DNA of 64,000 nucleotides from Mycobacterium paragordonae (lineage in GTDB: Bacteria > Actinomycetota > Actinomycetes > Mycobacteriales > Mycobacteriaceae): positions 1,612,001-1,676,000 of the forward strand of contig NZ_CP025546.1 in NCBI RefSeq assembly GCF_003614435.1, given 5' to 3'. Shown here piece after piece: positions 17,374 through 26,836 of this stretch (the first letter of the stretch is position 1; each line of letters starts with the position of its first letter). Position numbers and translations under genes: made by a program. The notes under the pieces are model-generated. The model saw only the letters and a program-made list of their open reading frames with translations. It had not been told where the DNA came from and did no database searches.

Positions 17374-20300
17374 ATGGCATTGCAGTGGGGTCAGCAGGCG
17401 TGCGAGGTGCTGCAACCCGGGTCGCACGGACAGGTGCGCATTCTCGGTGGGCCCGGGACCGGTAAGAGCACCCTGCTGATCGAGGCCGCGATCGCCTACA
17501 TTGCCGCCGGAGTCGCGCCGGAATCTGTTCTGCTGCTCAGTGGTTCGGGCCGGGTCGGCATGCGCGAACGCAGCGCGCTGACCCGGGCGATGCTGGGATC
17601 GAGCACGACGGCGGCCGTGCGTGAACCGTTGGTGCGCACGCTGCACAGCTACGCCTACGCCGTGCTGCGGCGGGCCGCGGAACGGGCCGGCGGACCCCCG
17701 CCACGACTGCTCACCAGCGCCGAACAGGACGCCATCATCCGGGAACTGTTGGCCGGCGACGCTGAAGACGGCAACCGGTGGCCCGAGCACCTGCTACCCG
17801 CCCTGCGCACCGCCGGATTCGCCAACGAACTGCGAAACCTGTTGGCGCGCTGCGCGGAACGCGGCCTCGACCCTCAGCAACTGGAGCGACTGGGACGTCG
17901 CTGCGGACGCCCGGAGTGGGCCGCGGCCGGTGAGTTCGCCCGCCAGTACGAACAGGTGATGTTGTTGCGGGCGGCCGTCGGTACGGCGGCACCGCAGGCG
18001 ACGGCGCCGGCGCTGGCCGCCGCCGAGTTGGTCGGCGCCGCACTGGAGGCCCTGGCGGTCGACCCGGAGTTGCTGGCCGCCGAGCGTGCCCGGGTCCGGG
18101 TGCTGCTGGTGGACGACGCCCAGCAACTCGATCCGCAAGCGGCGCAATTGGTTCGGGTGCTAGCGGTCGGCGCCGACACCGCGCTGATCGCGGGCGATCC
18201 GAATCAGGCGGTCTTCGGCTTCCGGGGTGGCGAGCCGGCCGGGCTGCTCGGTGTCGAGGGTCCCTCGGTGACATTGACGACGTCCCACCGCTGCGGCCCT
18301 GCCGTCGCCCGCGCCGTCAGTGGCATCGCCGGTCGGTTGCCCGGCGCCAGTGCCGGCAGACGCATCGAGGGCACCGGTGACGTGGAGGGGGCGGTCACCG
18401 CGCGCCTGGCCGCCTCGGCGCATGCGGAGGCCGCGCTGATCGCCGACACCTTGCGCCGCGCACACCTTGTCGACGGCGTGCCGTGGTCGCAGATGGCGGT
18501 GATCGTCCGGTCGGTGCCGCGTGCGGGCGCCCGGCTGCCCCGTGCGCTTGCCGCCGCCGGCGTCCCGGTGGCGATACCCCCGACCGGCGGGTCGCTGTCG
18601 GAAGAGCCGGCGGTTCGCACGCTGCTCACCGTCCTGGCCGCCACTGCCGACGGGCTGGACGGCGACCAGGCACTGGCGTTGCTGTCTGGGCCGATCGGCC
18701 GGGTGGACCCGGTTTCGCTGCGCCAGCTGCGGAGGGCCTTGCGGCGTGGTCGGCCGGATACCTTTGCCGACCTGCTGGTGGAGACGCTGACGGGAGACGA
18801 GCCGTTGTCCGGCCCGCATTCCAGCGCGCTGCGACGGGTGCGTGCTGTATTGGCCGCCGCCGCCCGGTGTCACCGCAATGGGGACGACCCGCGGTACACC
18901 CTGTGGGCGGCGTGGCACCGCAGCGGCCTGCAGCGCCGATGGCTGGCCGCGATCGAGCGGGGTGGCCCGGCCGCGGCCCAGGCCACCCGGGACCTGGAAG
19001 TGGTTACCGCGCTGTTCGACGTCACCGACGCCTATGTCTCGCGCACCTCGGGGGCGTCGCTGCGCGGACTCCTCGAGCACGTCGAGGCGCTGCGACTGCC
19101 ACCCGCCAGCCGTGATTCGGGTTGCCAGACCGAGCAGGTCAAGGTGCTAAGCGCGCACGCGGCCCTGGGCCAGGAATGGGATGTGGTGGTCATCGCCGGA
19201 TTGCAGGAGGGATTGTGGCCCAACACAGTTCCGCGCGGCGGCGTGCTGGCCACCCAGCGGTTGCTCGACGAACTCGACGGCGTCACCGGTGACGCGTCGG
19301 TCCGGGCGCCGCTGCTGGCCGAGGAGCGCCGGTTGCTGGTCGCCGCGATGGGCCGGGCCAGGCGGAAGTTGCTGGTGACGGCGATCGACAGCGACGCCGG
19401 CGGCAGTGCAGGCGAGGCCGCGTTGCCGTCACCCTTTTTCGCCGAGATCGCACACTTCGATGACGACGAAAAGGGGCTGCAGCAGCCTGTCAGCGCGCCC
19501 CGCCTGCTGTCGACCGCGGCCGTGGTGGGCCGGTTGCGGTCGGTGGTTTGCGCCCCCGACGGCGCTGTTGAGGAGGACGTTCGTTCCTGTGCGGCAACAC
19601 AATTGGCCCGCCTGGCCGAGGCCGGGGTGCCCGGCGCCGATCCTGCCGCGTGGCACGGATTGGTCCCGGTCAGCACCAACGCTCCGCTGTGCGGCAGTGA
19701 CGATGTCGTCACGCTGACGCCGTCCACCCTGCAGACCCTGACCGACTGCCCGCTGCGCTGGCTGGCCGAGCGGCATGGTGGCACCAACCCGCGCGAGTTG
19801 CGCTCGGCGATCGGTTCGATGGTGCACGCACTGATCGCCGAACCCGGCAAGACGGAATCGCAGCTGTTGGCCGACTTGGACCGGGCGTGGCGACACCTGC
19901 CGTTCGACGCTGAGTGGCATTCGGCCAACGAACTGAGCCGGCACCGCGCCATGATTCAGGCGTTCGTCGAGTGGCGCACGCAGACGCGTACCGACCTGAC
20001 CGAGGTCGGCGTCGAAATCGGTGTCGACGGAGTCCTGGAAACACCACGCAGCGACGGAGGGCAGGTCCGGTTGCGCGGCCGCGTCGACCGTCTCGAACGC
20101 GACGCCGCTGGCCGCCTGGTGATCGTCGACGTCAAGACGGGAAAGACGCCGGTCAGCAAGGACGAAGCCCAGCAGCACGCCCAGTTGGCGATGTATCAAC
20201 TGGCCATCGCCGAGGGCATGATCGCCGCCGGTAACGAACCCGGCGGAGCCCGGCTGGTCTATCCCGGTAAGACCGGCGCGACGGGTGCGACCCAGCGCGA

Positions 20301-20463
20301 GCAGGATCCGCTCACCCCGCAGGCCGGCGAGCATTGGCGCGAGCTGATCCGGCAGGCCGCCGAGGCGACGGCCGGCCCGCAGTTCCTCGCCCGCCGCAAC
20401 GACGGCTGTTCGCACTGTCCGCTGCGGCCGTCCTGCCCCGCCCACGACGGGTGCGCTTCGTGA
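17374..20463 (+). CDS. adnA: AdnA, helicase-nuclease subunit of double-strand-break resection motor
   Basis: A 1029-residue UvrD-like helicase with a C-terminal RecB-family nuclease. Walker A GGPGTGKST is near residue 28. Motif II reads DDAQ (near 247), not the canonical DExQ, fitting reports that the AdnA motor is auxiliary. The nuclease has the DVKTGK catalytic core (near 920). Cysteines in TDCPLRW and CSHCPLRPSC supply four iron-sulfur ligands. With AdnB it forms the mycobacterial resection complex that takes the place of RecBCD/AddAB. ATG 17374 is a conservative choice; ATG 17365 and starts nearer 17311 are possible. The stop overlaps the adnB start. Confidence 0.93.
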   Translation: MALQWGQQACEVLQPGSHGQVRILGGPGTGKSTLLIEAAIAYIAAGVAPESVLLLSGSGRVGMRERSALTRAMLGSSTTAAVREPLVRTLHSYAYAVLRRAAERAGGPPPRLLTSAEQDAIIRELLAGDAEDGNRWPEHLLPALRTAGFANELRNLLARCAERGLDPQQLERLGRRCGRPEWAAAGEFARQYEQVMLLRAAVGTAAPQATAPALAAAELVGAALEALAVDPELLAAERARVRVLLVDDAQQLDPQAAQLVRVLAVGADTALIAGDPNQAVFGFRGGEPAGLLGVEGPSVTLTTSHRCGPAVARAVSGIAGRLPGASAGRRIEGTGDVEGAVTARLAASAHAEAALIADTLRRAHLVDGVPWSQMAVIVRSVPRAGARLPRALAAAGVPVAIPPTGGSLSEEPAVRTLLTVLAATADGLDGDQALALLSGPIGRVDPVSLRQLRRALRRGRPDTFADLLVETLTGDEPLSGPHSSALRRVRAVLAAAARCHRNGDDPRYTLWAAWHRSGLQRRWLAAIERGGPAAAQATRDLEVVTALFDVTDAYVSRTSGASLRGLLEHVEALRLPPASRDSGCQTEQVKVLSAHAALGQEWDVVVIAGLQEGLWPNTVPRGGVLATQRLLDELDGVTGDASVRAPLLAEERRLLVAAMGRARRKLLVTAIDSDAGGSAGEAALPSPFFAEIAHFDDDEKGLQQPVSAPRLLSTAAVVGRLRSVVCAPDGAVEEDVRSCAATQLARLAEAGVPGADPAAWHGLVPVSTNAPLCGSDDVVTLTPSTLQTLTDCPLRWLAERHGGTNPRELRSAIGSMVHALIAEPGKTESQLLADLDRAWRHLPFDAEWHSANELSRHRAMIQAFVEWRTQTRTDLTEVGVEIGVDGVLETPRSDGGQVRLRGRVDRLERDAAGRLVIVDVKTGKTPVSKDEAQQHAQLAMYQLAIAEGMIAAGNEPGGARLVYPGKTGATGATQREQDPLTPQAGEHWRELIRQAAEATAGPQFLARRNDGCSHCPLRPSCPAHDGCAS

Positions 20464-23400
20464 GCCCGCGCTACAGCCCTGCTGAATTAGCCAGCGCGCT
20501 GGGCGTTTTCCCACCCACCGAGGAACAGGCGGCGGTCATCGCGGCACCGCCGGGCCCGCTGGTCGTGATCGCCGGCGCCGGGGCCGGCAAGACCGAGACC
20601 ATGGCAGCGCGCGTGGTGTGGCTGGTCGCCAACGGCTACGCCGAACCCGGACAGGTGCTCGGGCTGACCTTCACCCGCAAGGCCGCAGGTCAGCTGTTGC
20701 GCCGGGTACGGTCACGGCTGGCGCGCCTGTCCGGCGTGGGCGTAGGGCCGGGTGACGGGACGCCGGCGGTCAGCACCTACCACGCATTCGCGGGTTCGCT
20801 GCTCCGGGAATTCGGCCTGCTGCTGCCCGTGGAACCCGACACCAGATTGCTCACCGAGACCGAGCTGTGGCAGCTGGCATTCGATGTCGTCAACGGCTAT
20901 CCGGGCCGACTGGAGACCGAGAAAACCCCGGCCGCCGTCACCGCGCTGGTGCTGCGGTTGTGGGGGCAGCTCACCGAACACCTGGTGAGCACCGACCAGC
21001 TCCGCGACACCCACGTGGAGCTGGAGAGGCTGGTGCACACCCTGCCTGCCGGACCGCACCAACGCGCAAGCGGTCCTAACCAGTCGTTGCTGCGGATGCT
21101 GGCGACCCAGACTCAGCGCGCCGAATTGGTGCCGCTGCTGGATGCGCTGGCCGAGCGCATGCACGCGGACAAGGTGATGGACTTCGGCATGCAGATGGCC
21201 TCTGCGGCGCGGCTGGCGGCGACCTTTCCGCAAGTGGGTCAGGACCTGCGCAGCCGCTACCGGGTGGTGCTGCTCGACGAGTACCAGGACACCGGGCACT
21301 CGCAGCGCATCGCCTTGTCGTCGCTGTTCGGCGGCGGTGTCGACGATGAGCTGGCGTTGACGGCGGTCGGCGACCCGATTCAGTCGATCTACGGCTGGCG
21401 CGGCGCCTCGGCGACCAACCTGCCGCGGTTCACCACCGACTTCCCGCTGTCCGACGGGTCGCCGGCGCCGACGCTGGAGCTGCGGACCAGCTGGCGCAAT
21501 CCGCCCCGCACGTTGCACCTGGCCAACGCGATCTCCGCGGAGGCACGGCGGCGCTCGGTCGCCGTCCGCCCGCTGCGCCCGCGCCCGGACGCCCCGCCCG
21601 GCACGGTCCGCTGCGCGCTGCTGCCCGACGTGGTGGCCGAACGGGATTGGATCGCCGACCACCTGCGGGAGCACTATCGTCAGGCCGACGACGAGGGGGC
21701 CGCCCCGCCCACGGCCGCGGTCCTGGTGCGCCGCAACGCCGATGCCGCTCCCGTCGCCGACGCGCTGCGCGCCCGCGGAATCCCGGTGGAAGTCGTCGGT
21801 TTGGCGGGCCTGCTGGCGGTTCCGGAGGTCGCCGACGTGGTGGCCATGTTGCGCCTGGTCGCCGACCCGACCGCCGGCGCGGCCGCGATGCGGGTGCTCA
21901 GCGGCCCGCGCTGGCGCCTCGGCGGCCGGGATATCGCCGCCTTGTGGCGGCGCGCTCAAGAGTTGGGCGGCGCCGCTCGAGCATCCGAACCGCTGTCGGC
22001 CGAGTCGATCGCCAAGGCAACCGGCCCGGACACCGACGTCGCTTGCCTGGCCGATGCCATCTCCGACCCCGGCCCGGCCGGCGGGTACTCGCCCGCCGGC
22101 TATCAGCGCATCGCCGCGCTGGCCGCCGAACTCACCGCGCTACGCGGGCATCTGGGCTACTCGCTGCCAGACCTGGTCGCCGAGGTACGCCGCGTCGTGG
22201 GGGTGGACTGCGAGGTCCGGGCCACCGCCACCGGGCAATGGTCCGGCGCCGAGCATCTCGACGCCTTCGCCGACGAGGTCGTCGGGTACGCCGAACGAGG
22301 CGGTGCGGCGGCCAAGGCCTCGGTGGCCGGCCTGCTCGCCTATCTCGACGTCGCTGCGGAGGTGGAGAACGGTTTGACGCCCGCCCAGCCCCTCGCCGCC
22401 CGCGACCGGGTGCAGGTGCTCACGGTGCACGCCGCCAAGGGCCTGGAATGGCAGGTGGTGGCGGTCGCGCACCTGTCCGGTGGGACATTCCCGTCGAATG
22501 CATCGCGAAGCAGTTGGCTCACCGACGCCGGCGAACTGCCGCCGCTGCTGTGCGGTGACCGCGCCGCCGCCGGCGCGCTCGGCATCCCGGTCCTGGACAC
22601 CTCGGCCGTTACCAACCGAAAGCAGTTGTCGGACAAGATCTCCGAGCACCGCGCCCAGCTCGATCAGCGACGTGTCGACGAGGAACGCCGGCTGCTCTAC
22701 GTGGGTGTCACCCGGGCTGAGGACACCCTGCTGGTATCCGGGCACCACTGGGGCGCCACCGGGCTCAAGCCGCGCGGGCCATCGGAATTCCTGTGTGAAC
22801 TCAAGGACATCATCGAAGGATCCGAGCAATCCGGCCAACCCTGCGGGATCGTCGAGCAGTGGGCCGCGCCGCCTGCCGATGGTGAGCGAAACCCATTGCA
22901 GGACAACGTTATCGAAGCGGTCTGGCCCGTTGACCCGTTGTCGCGGCGGCGGGCCGACGTCGAGCGCGGCGCCGCGCTGGTCAACGAGGTCAAGGCTGCG
23001 GGGGCCGAAGCCCCCACCGACGTCACCCCCGCTGACGCCGAAGGCTGGGCTGCCGACGCCGAAGGCTGGGCCGCCGACGTCGACGCGCTGCTGGCCGAGC
23101 GGGCGCGGGTGGCCCGGCCGCCGGAGCGTGAGTTGCCGAGCCAGCTGTCGGTCAGTGGCCTGGTGGAGCTGGCGCGAGACCCCGACGCGGCGGTGCAACG
23201 GCTGATCTATCGGCTCCCCACCCGTCCGGATCCACATGCGTTGCTGGGCAACGCCTTTCACTCCTGGGTGCAGCAGTTCTACGGGGCCGAGCTGCTGTTC
23301 GACCTGGGCGATCTGCCCGGCGCGGCCGACTCCGACGTAGGCGACCCGCAGGAGCTGGACGCCTTGCAACAGGCATTCGCCGCCTCGCCCTGGGCGGCCC

Positions 23401-23741
23401 GTACCCCGATCGCGGTCGAGGTGCCGTTCGAGATGCCGATCGGTGACACCGTGGTGCGCGGGCGCATCGACGCGGTGTTCGCCGACCCGGACGGGGGCGT
23501 CACGGTCGTGGACTGGAAGACCGGTGAGCCGCCGCGCGGCCTCGAGGCCAGGCGCCACGCGGCGGTCCAATTGGCGGTGTACCGGTTGGCGTGGGCGGCC
23601 CTGCAGGGTTGCCCCGAATCGTCGGTGCGTACCGCGTTCTACTACGTCCGCAGCGGGACCACCGTCATGCCTGATCAGCTGCCTGATGCCGACGAGTTGA
23701 CCCTGCTGCTGGCCGACTCCGGTCGCCCCAGCCGCGCCTGA
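20460..23741 (+). CDS. adnB: AdnB, lead helicase-nuclease subunit
   Basis: A 1093-residue partner of AdnA. It has Walker A GAGAGKTET (near 40), motif II LLDEYQDTGHSQ (near 272), HAAKGLEW, the VGVTRAED motif VI and a C-terminal nuclease core VVDWKTG (near 1018). It lacks the iron-sulfur cysteines, as expected for this subunit. The intact DEYQ fits its role as the dominant ATPase. GTG 20460 overlaps the adnA TGA by 4 nt, giving coupled translation of the two subunits. A 21-bp duplication (23031-23072) repeats the residues ADAEGWA inside the linker before the nuclease domain. Confidence 0.95.
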   Translation: MSPRYSPAELASALGVFPPTEEQAAVIAAPPGPLVVIAGAGAGKTETMAARVVWLVANGYAEPGQVLGLTFTRKAAGQLLRRVRSRLARLSGVGVGPGDGTPAVSTYHAFAGSLLREFGLLLPVEPDTRLLTETELWQLAFDVVNGYPGRLETEKTPAAVTALVLRLWGQLTEHLVSTDQLRDTHVELERLVHTLPAGPHQRASGPNQSLLRMLATQTQRAELVPLLDALAERMHADKVMDFGMQMASAARLAATFPQVGQDLRSRYRVVLLDEYQDTGHSQRIALSSLFGGGVDDELALTAVGDPIQSIYGWRGASATNLPRFTTDFPLSDGSPAPTLELRTSWRNPPRTLHLANAISAEARRRSVAVRPLRPRPDAPPGTVRCALLPDVVAERDWIADHLREHYRQADDEGAAPPTAAVLVRRNADAAPVADALRARGIPVEVVGLAGLLAVPEVADVVAMLRLVADPTAGAAAMRVLSGPRWRLGGRDIAALWRRAQELGGAARASEPLSAESIAKATGPDTDVACLADAISDPGPAGGYSPAGYQRIAALAAELTALRGHLGYSLPDLVAEVRRVVGVDCEVRATATGQWSGAEHLDAFADEVVGYAERGGAAAKASVAGLLAYLDVAAEVENGLTPAQPLAARDRVQVLTVHAAKGLEWQVVAVAHLSGGTFPSNASRSSWLTDAGELPPLLCGDRAAAGALGIPVLDTSAVTNRKQLSDKISEHRAQLDQRRVDEERRLLYVGVTRAEDTLLVSGHHWGATGLKPRGPSEFLCELKDIIEGSEQSGQPCGIVEQWAAPPADGERNPLQDNVIEAVWPVDPLSRRRADVERGAALVNEVKAAGAEAPTDVTPADAEGWAADAEGWAADVDALLAERARVARPPERELPSQLSVSGLVELARDPDAAVQRLIYRLPTRPDPHALLGNAFHSWVQQFYGAELLFDLGDLPGAADSDVGDPQELDALQQAFAASPWAARTPIAVEVPFEMPIGDTVVRGRIDAVFADPDGGVTVVDWKTGEPPRGLEARRHAAVQLAVYRLAWAALQGCPESSVRTAFYYVRSGTTVMPDQLPDADELTLLLADSGRPSRA

Positions 23742-23751
23742 TCGTGGTTAC

Positions 23752-24837
23752 ATGACTCCCGTGGCGAAGGGGAGTTGGCGGCGGCTGCGGCGTCTCGACG
23801 AGAGGCTGACCGTCCAGCCCAGTTACGCGCTTGTCGGCGTCCTGCGGATCCCGCAGGGCCACGCCAGTCCCGCCCGCATCATCTCCCGCCGGATAACTAT
23901 CGCCCTGGTGGCGCTGTTCGTCGGCGCCGTCACCGTGTACCTCGACCGCGACGGCTACCACGACGCGCGCGGCGAGAGCATCACCTTCCTGGACTGCCTG
24001 TACTACTCGGCGGTGACGTTGTCGACGACCGGCTACGGCGACATCACCCCGGTCTCCGAGTTCGCGCGTGCGACGAACGTTTTGATCATCACGCCGCTGC
24101 GCATCGCCTTCCTGATCTTGCTGGTCGGCACGACGCTCGAGGTCGTCACCGAAACATCGCGGCAGGCTTTCAAGATCCAGCGTTGGAGGAGCAGAGTGCG
24201 CAACCACACCGTCGTCATCGGTTACGGCACCAAGGGCAAGACGGCGATCAGCGCCATGCTCAGCGACGAGGTGCCACCCGGGGAGATCGTCGTCGTCGAC
24301 ACCGACCGGACGGCCCTGGAGCGAGCCGCGTCCGCCGGCCTGGTCACCGTGCACGGTGACGCCACCAAATCCGACGTGCTGCGGTTGGCGGGCGTGCAGC
24401 ACGCCGCCTCGATCGTCGTCGCTGCCAACCGCGATGACACCGCGGTGCTGGTCACGCTGACCGCGCGGGAGATCTCACCCAAGGCCAAGATCGTCGCCTC
24501 CATCCGTGAGGCTGAGAATCAGCATCTGCTGCAGCAGTCCGGGGCCGACTCGGTGGTGGTGTCTTCGGAGACCGCCGGCCGGCTGCTCGGTCTTGCCACC
24601 ACCACCCCGAGCGTCGTGCAGATGATCGAGGACCTGCTGACTCCGGACCAGGGGCTGGCCATCGCCGAACGCGAGGTGGAGCAGTCCGAGGTAGGCGGGT
24701 CGCCCCGGCATCTGCGCGACATCGTGCTGGGTGTGGTCCGCGGCGGGCAGTTGCTCCGCATCGGCGCCCCTGAGGTGGACGCCATCGAGGCGGGCGACCG
24801 GTTGCTCTACGTCCGTCACATCGCAGAAGAACGATAG
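23752..24837 (+). CDS. Potassium channel with RCK (TrkA-N) domain
   Basis: A 361-residue ion channel subunit. There are two transmembrane helices (about 48-66 and 107-125) around a pore loop with the potassium selectivity filter TTGYGD (near 90-95). A cytosolic RCK domain follows, with nucleotide-binding strand VVIGYGTKGKTA and acidic VVDTD, then a C-terminal TrkA-C-like lobe. It probably assembles as a tetramer gated by a ligand at the RCK ring. It starts 10 bp after adnB and precedes nudC by 8 bp, so it belongs to the adnAB operon, though a functional link to repair is not obvious. Confidence 0.92.
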   Translation: MTPVAKGSWRRLRRLDERLTVQPSYALVGVLRIPQGHASPARIISRRITIALVALFVGAVTVYLDRDGYHDARGESITFLDCLYYSAVTLSTTGYGDITPVSEFARATNVLIITPLRIAFLILLVGTTLEVVTETSRQAFKIQRWRSRVRNHTVVIGYGTKGKTAISAMLSDEVPPGEIVVVDTDRTALERAASAGLVTVHGDATKSDVLRLAGVQHAASIVVAANRDDTAVLVTLTAREISPKAKIVASIREAENQHLLQQSGADSVVVSSETAGRLLGLATTTPSVVQMIEDLLTPDQGLAIAEREVEQSEVGGSPRHLRDIVLGVVRGGQLLRIGAPEVDAIEAGDRLLYVRHIAEER

Positions 24838-24845
24838 GACCGCAC

Positions 24846-25763
24846 GTGGACTTCCGGCTGCGTGATATTCCGCTGCTGTCGCGCGTCGGTGCCGATCGCG
24901 CCGACCAACTGCGTACCGACATCGACGCCGCCGCGGCCGGGTGGGCTCACGCGGCCCTGCTGCGCGTCGATTCCCGCAACCAGGTGCTGGCCGCCGACGG
25001 CAAAGTGGTGCTCGGCGCGGCGGCCGCGCTGGGCGACAAGCCGCCCCCGGAAGCGGTGTTCCTGGGGCGTATCGAAGGCGACCGCCATGTCTGGGCGATC
25101 CGCGGCCCGCTGCATCCACCTGACGATTCCGACGTCGAGGTGCTGGATCTGCGCAGGCTCGGACGGATCATCGACGACACCAGCAGCCAACTCGTGTCCT
25201 CGGCGCTGGCACTGCTCAATTGGCACGACAGCGCCCGATTCAGCCCCGTCGACGGCACGCCCACCAAAGCGGCCCGCGCCGGCTGGGCGCGCGTCAACCC
25301 GCTCACCGGCCACGAAGAGTTTCCCCGCATCGACCCGGCGGTGATCTGCCTGGTCCACGACGGCGGCGACCGCGCGGTACTGGCCCGCCAGACGGTCTGG
25401 CCGCAGCGGATGTTCTCACTGCTGGCCGGATTCGTCGAAGCCGGTGAGTCGTTCGAAGTCTGCGTCGCCCGCGAGATCCGTGAGGAGATCGGCCTGACCG
25501 TCACGGACGTGCGCTACCTCGGCAGCCAGCCCTGGCCCTTCCCGCGCTCGCTGATGGTCGGATTCCATGCCGTGGGCGACCCGGACGAACCGTTTTCGTT
25601 CAACGACGGCGAGATCGCCGAGGCGGCCTGGTTCACCCGCGACGAGATCCGCGCGGCTCTGGAGGCCGGTGACTGGTCCAGCGGGTCGGAGTCGAAACTG
25701 CTACTGCCGGGCTCGATTTCGATCGCCCGGGTGATCATCGAGTCCTGGGCTGAAACGGACTGA
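24846..25763 (+). CDS. nudC: NAD(H) pyrophosphatase NudC
   Basis: A 305-residue Nudix hydrolase. The Nudix box GFVEAGESFEVCVAREIREEIGL matches GX5EX7REUXEEXGU when read across its 23 residues, and SQPWPF downstream marks the NADH pyrophosphatase subgroup. It hydrolyses NAD(H), and homologues remove NAD caps from RNA. The four zinc-ribbon cysteines of the E. coli enzyme are absent: the equivalent segment (residues about 125-160) has ARFSPVDG and no CxxC pairs. GTG 24846 is the only fitting start. It ends the run begun by adnA. Confidence 0.92.
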   Translation: MDFRLRDIPLLSRVGADRADQLRTDIDAAAAGWAHAALLRVDSRNQVLAADGKVVLGAAAALGDKPPPEAVFLGRIEGDRHVWAIRGPLHPPDDSDVEVLDLRRLGRIIDDTSSQLVSSALALLNWHDSARFSPVDGTPTKAARAGWARVNPLTGHEEFPRIDPAVICLVHDGGDRAVLARQTVWPQRMFSLLAGFVEAGESFEVCVAREIREEIGLTVTDVRYLGSQPWPFPRSLMVGFHAVGDPDEPFSFNDGEIAEAAWFTRDEIRAALEAGDWSSGSESKLLLPGSISIARVIIESWAETD

Positions 25764-25770
25764 CGAGCGC

Positions 25771-26412
25771 CTATTTGATCCGGTCGCAGATGTTGTCCAG
25801 GATCGTGCTGGCGATCCGTTCCGCGGGCTCGATACCCAGCACGCCGACCGACATCAACACCGACTTGCGGGCCCGGTACTGGTGACTCCACCCGTTGTCG
25901 GTGATCCGCAGACTCATCGGGTCCGGCTTGTCCAGCTTGAAGGCGTACTTCGGGTCGTTCAGCGCGACGCACGCGTTCAGTGAGGCTTCCAACTGGTCGA
26001 GAGCCGAGCGGGCCGCCTGCGCATCCGGGTAGATCGCGACGGCCTGGCTGACCGAGTCCTTCATGGTGCGGCCGCCCGGGTCGAGGTCATCGGTCACCCC
26101 GCTGTAGCCGGCGCTGCGGAATTCGGTCCAGCCGCTGGCGAAGGTGAGATCGCTGGTGCCGGCGGCCCGGCAGGGTCCGGGTGCGTTGACGTCACCGGCC
26201 GGTGGATGGTTCAGGTTCGCATGCGCGTGCGTCGTGAGTTCTTCGTAGTTGGCGATGCGACGCACGTCTTCGACGCTGACGATCAGCGCGTCGACTCCGG
26301 TGGCTGCCGACGTGCTGGGAGCTGCCGGGGTGCTGCGGTGCGAGCACGCGGTCACCGCGGCGAGCGCACAGAGCACGACAAAAACCGCCCGCCGGACCAG
26401 CGCCCCTGCCAT
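25771..26412 (-). CDS. Lipoprotein with PknH-like extracellular sensor domain
   Basis: A 213-residue lipoprotein. The signal peptide ends in a lipobox (AVTAC, lipidated Cys23). The exported domain resembles the extracellular sensor domain of PknH and LppH-type lipoproteins, with paired cysteines (GPCRAAG, LNACVAL and NICDRI) and the VSQAVAIYPDAQAARSAL helix. It probably sits on the outer face of the plasma membrane; its ligand is unknown. As I recall, this gene is not between nudC and the mycoredoxin gene in M. tuberculosis, so it may be a lineage-specific insertion or a loss there. Confidence 0.82.
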   Translation of the reverse strand: MAGALVRRAVFVVLCALAAVTACSHRSTPAAPSTSAATGVDALIVSVEDVRRIANYEELTTHAHANLNHPPAGDVNAPGPCRAAGTSDLTFASGWTEFRSAGYSGVTDDLDPGGRTMKDSVSQAVAIYPDAQAARSALDQLEASLNACVALNDPKYAFKLDKPDPMSLRITDNGWSHQYRARKSVLMSVGVLGIEPAERIASTILDNICDRIK

Positions 26413-26491
26413 GGTCCTTATCGTAAGCGCGACCGGACACGGGAGTCCGCACCAATCGGACGCCCGTGTCGGCGCCCCGCGTCATCCCGGG

Positions 26492-26737
26492 TCAGCCCGC
26501 GAGCTTCGCCTTGACCTCGCCGGCGCTCGGATTGGTCATGGTCGACCCGTCGGCGAACTTCACGGTCGGCACCGTGCGGTTGCCGCCGTTGACGGAGCTG
26601 ACGAATTCCGCGGCCGCGGAATCCTGTTCGATGTCGACCTCGTCATAGGCGATGCCCTGAGCCTTCAGCGCCGTCTTGAGCCGGAAGCAGTAGCCACACC
26701 AGCTGGTGGTGTACATGGTCAGCGCAGCATTGGTCAT
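26492..26737 (-). CDS. mrx1: Mycoredoxin-1 (glutaredoxin-like)
   Basis: An 81-residue thioredoxin-fold protein with the active site CGYC (near residues 14-17) and cis-proline context RTVPTVKF. Mycoredoxin-1 reduces mycothiol-protein mixed disulfides with electrons from mycothiol. ATG 26737 gives the family length; the much longer frame upstream on this strand is antisense to uvrD2. It is divergent from uvrD2 with 99 bp between starts. Confidence 0.94.
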   Translation of the reverse strand: MTNAALTMYTTSWCGYCFRLKTALKAQGIAYDEVDIEQDSAAAEFVSSVNGGNRTVPTVKFADGSTMTNPSAGEVKAKLAG

Positions 26738-26836
26738 GACTCGATAACGTAGCCCGCCGATGAACCATTCCAGTCTCGGCCCGCCGACAACCGCGACACG
26801 CCCGGTTTGTCGGCAGGCACTGCCAAGATGGACGGC

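Noticed and set aside
20712..21959. 415-codon minus-strand ORF inside adnB
   Set aside because: Antisense to conserved helicase motifs; a GC-bias shadow. The same applies to 22140-23570.
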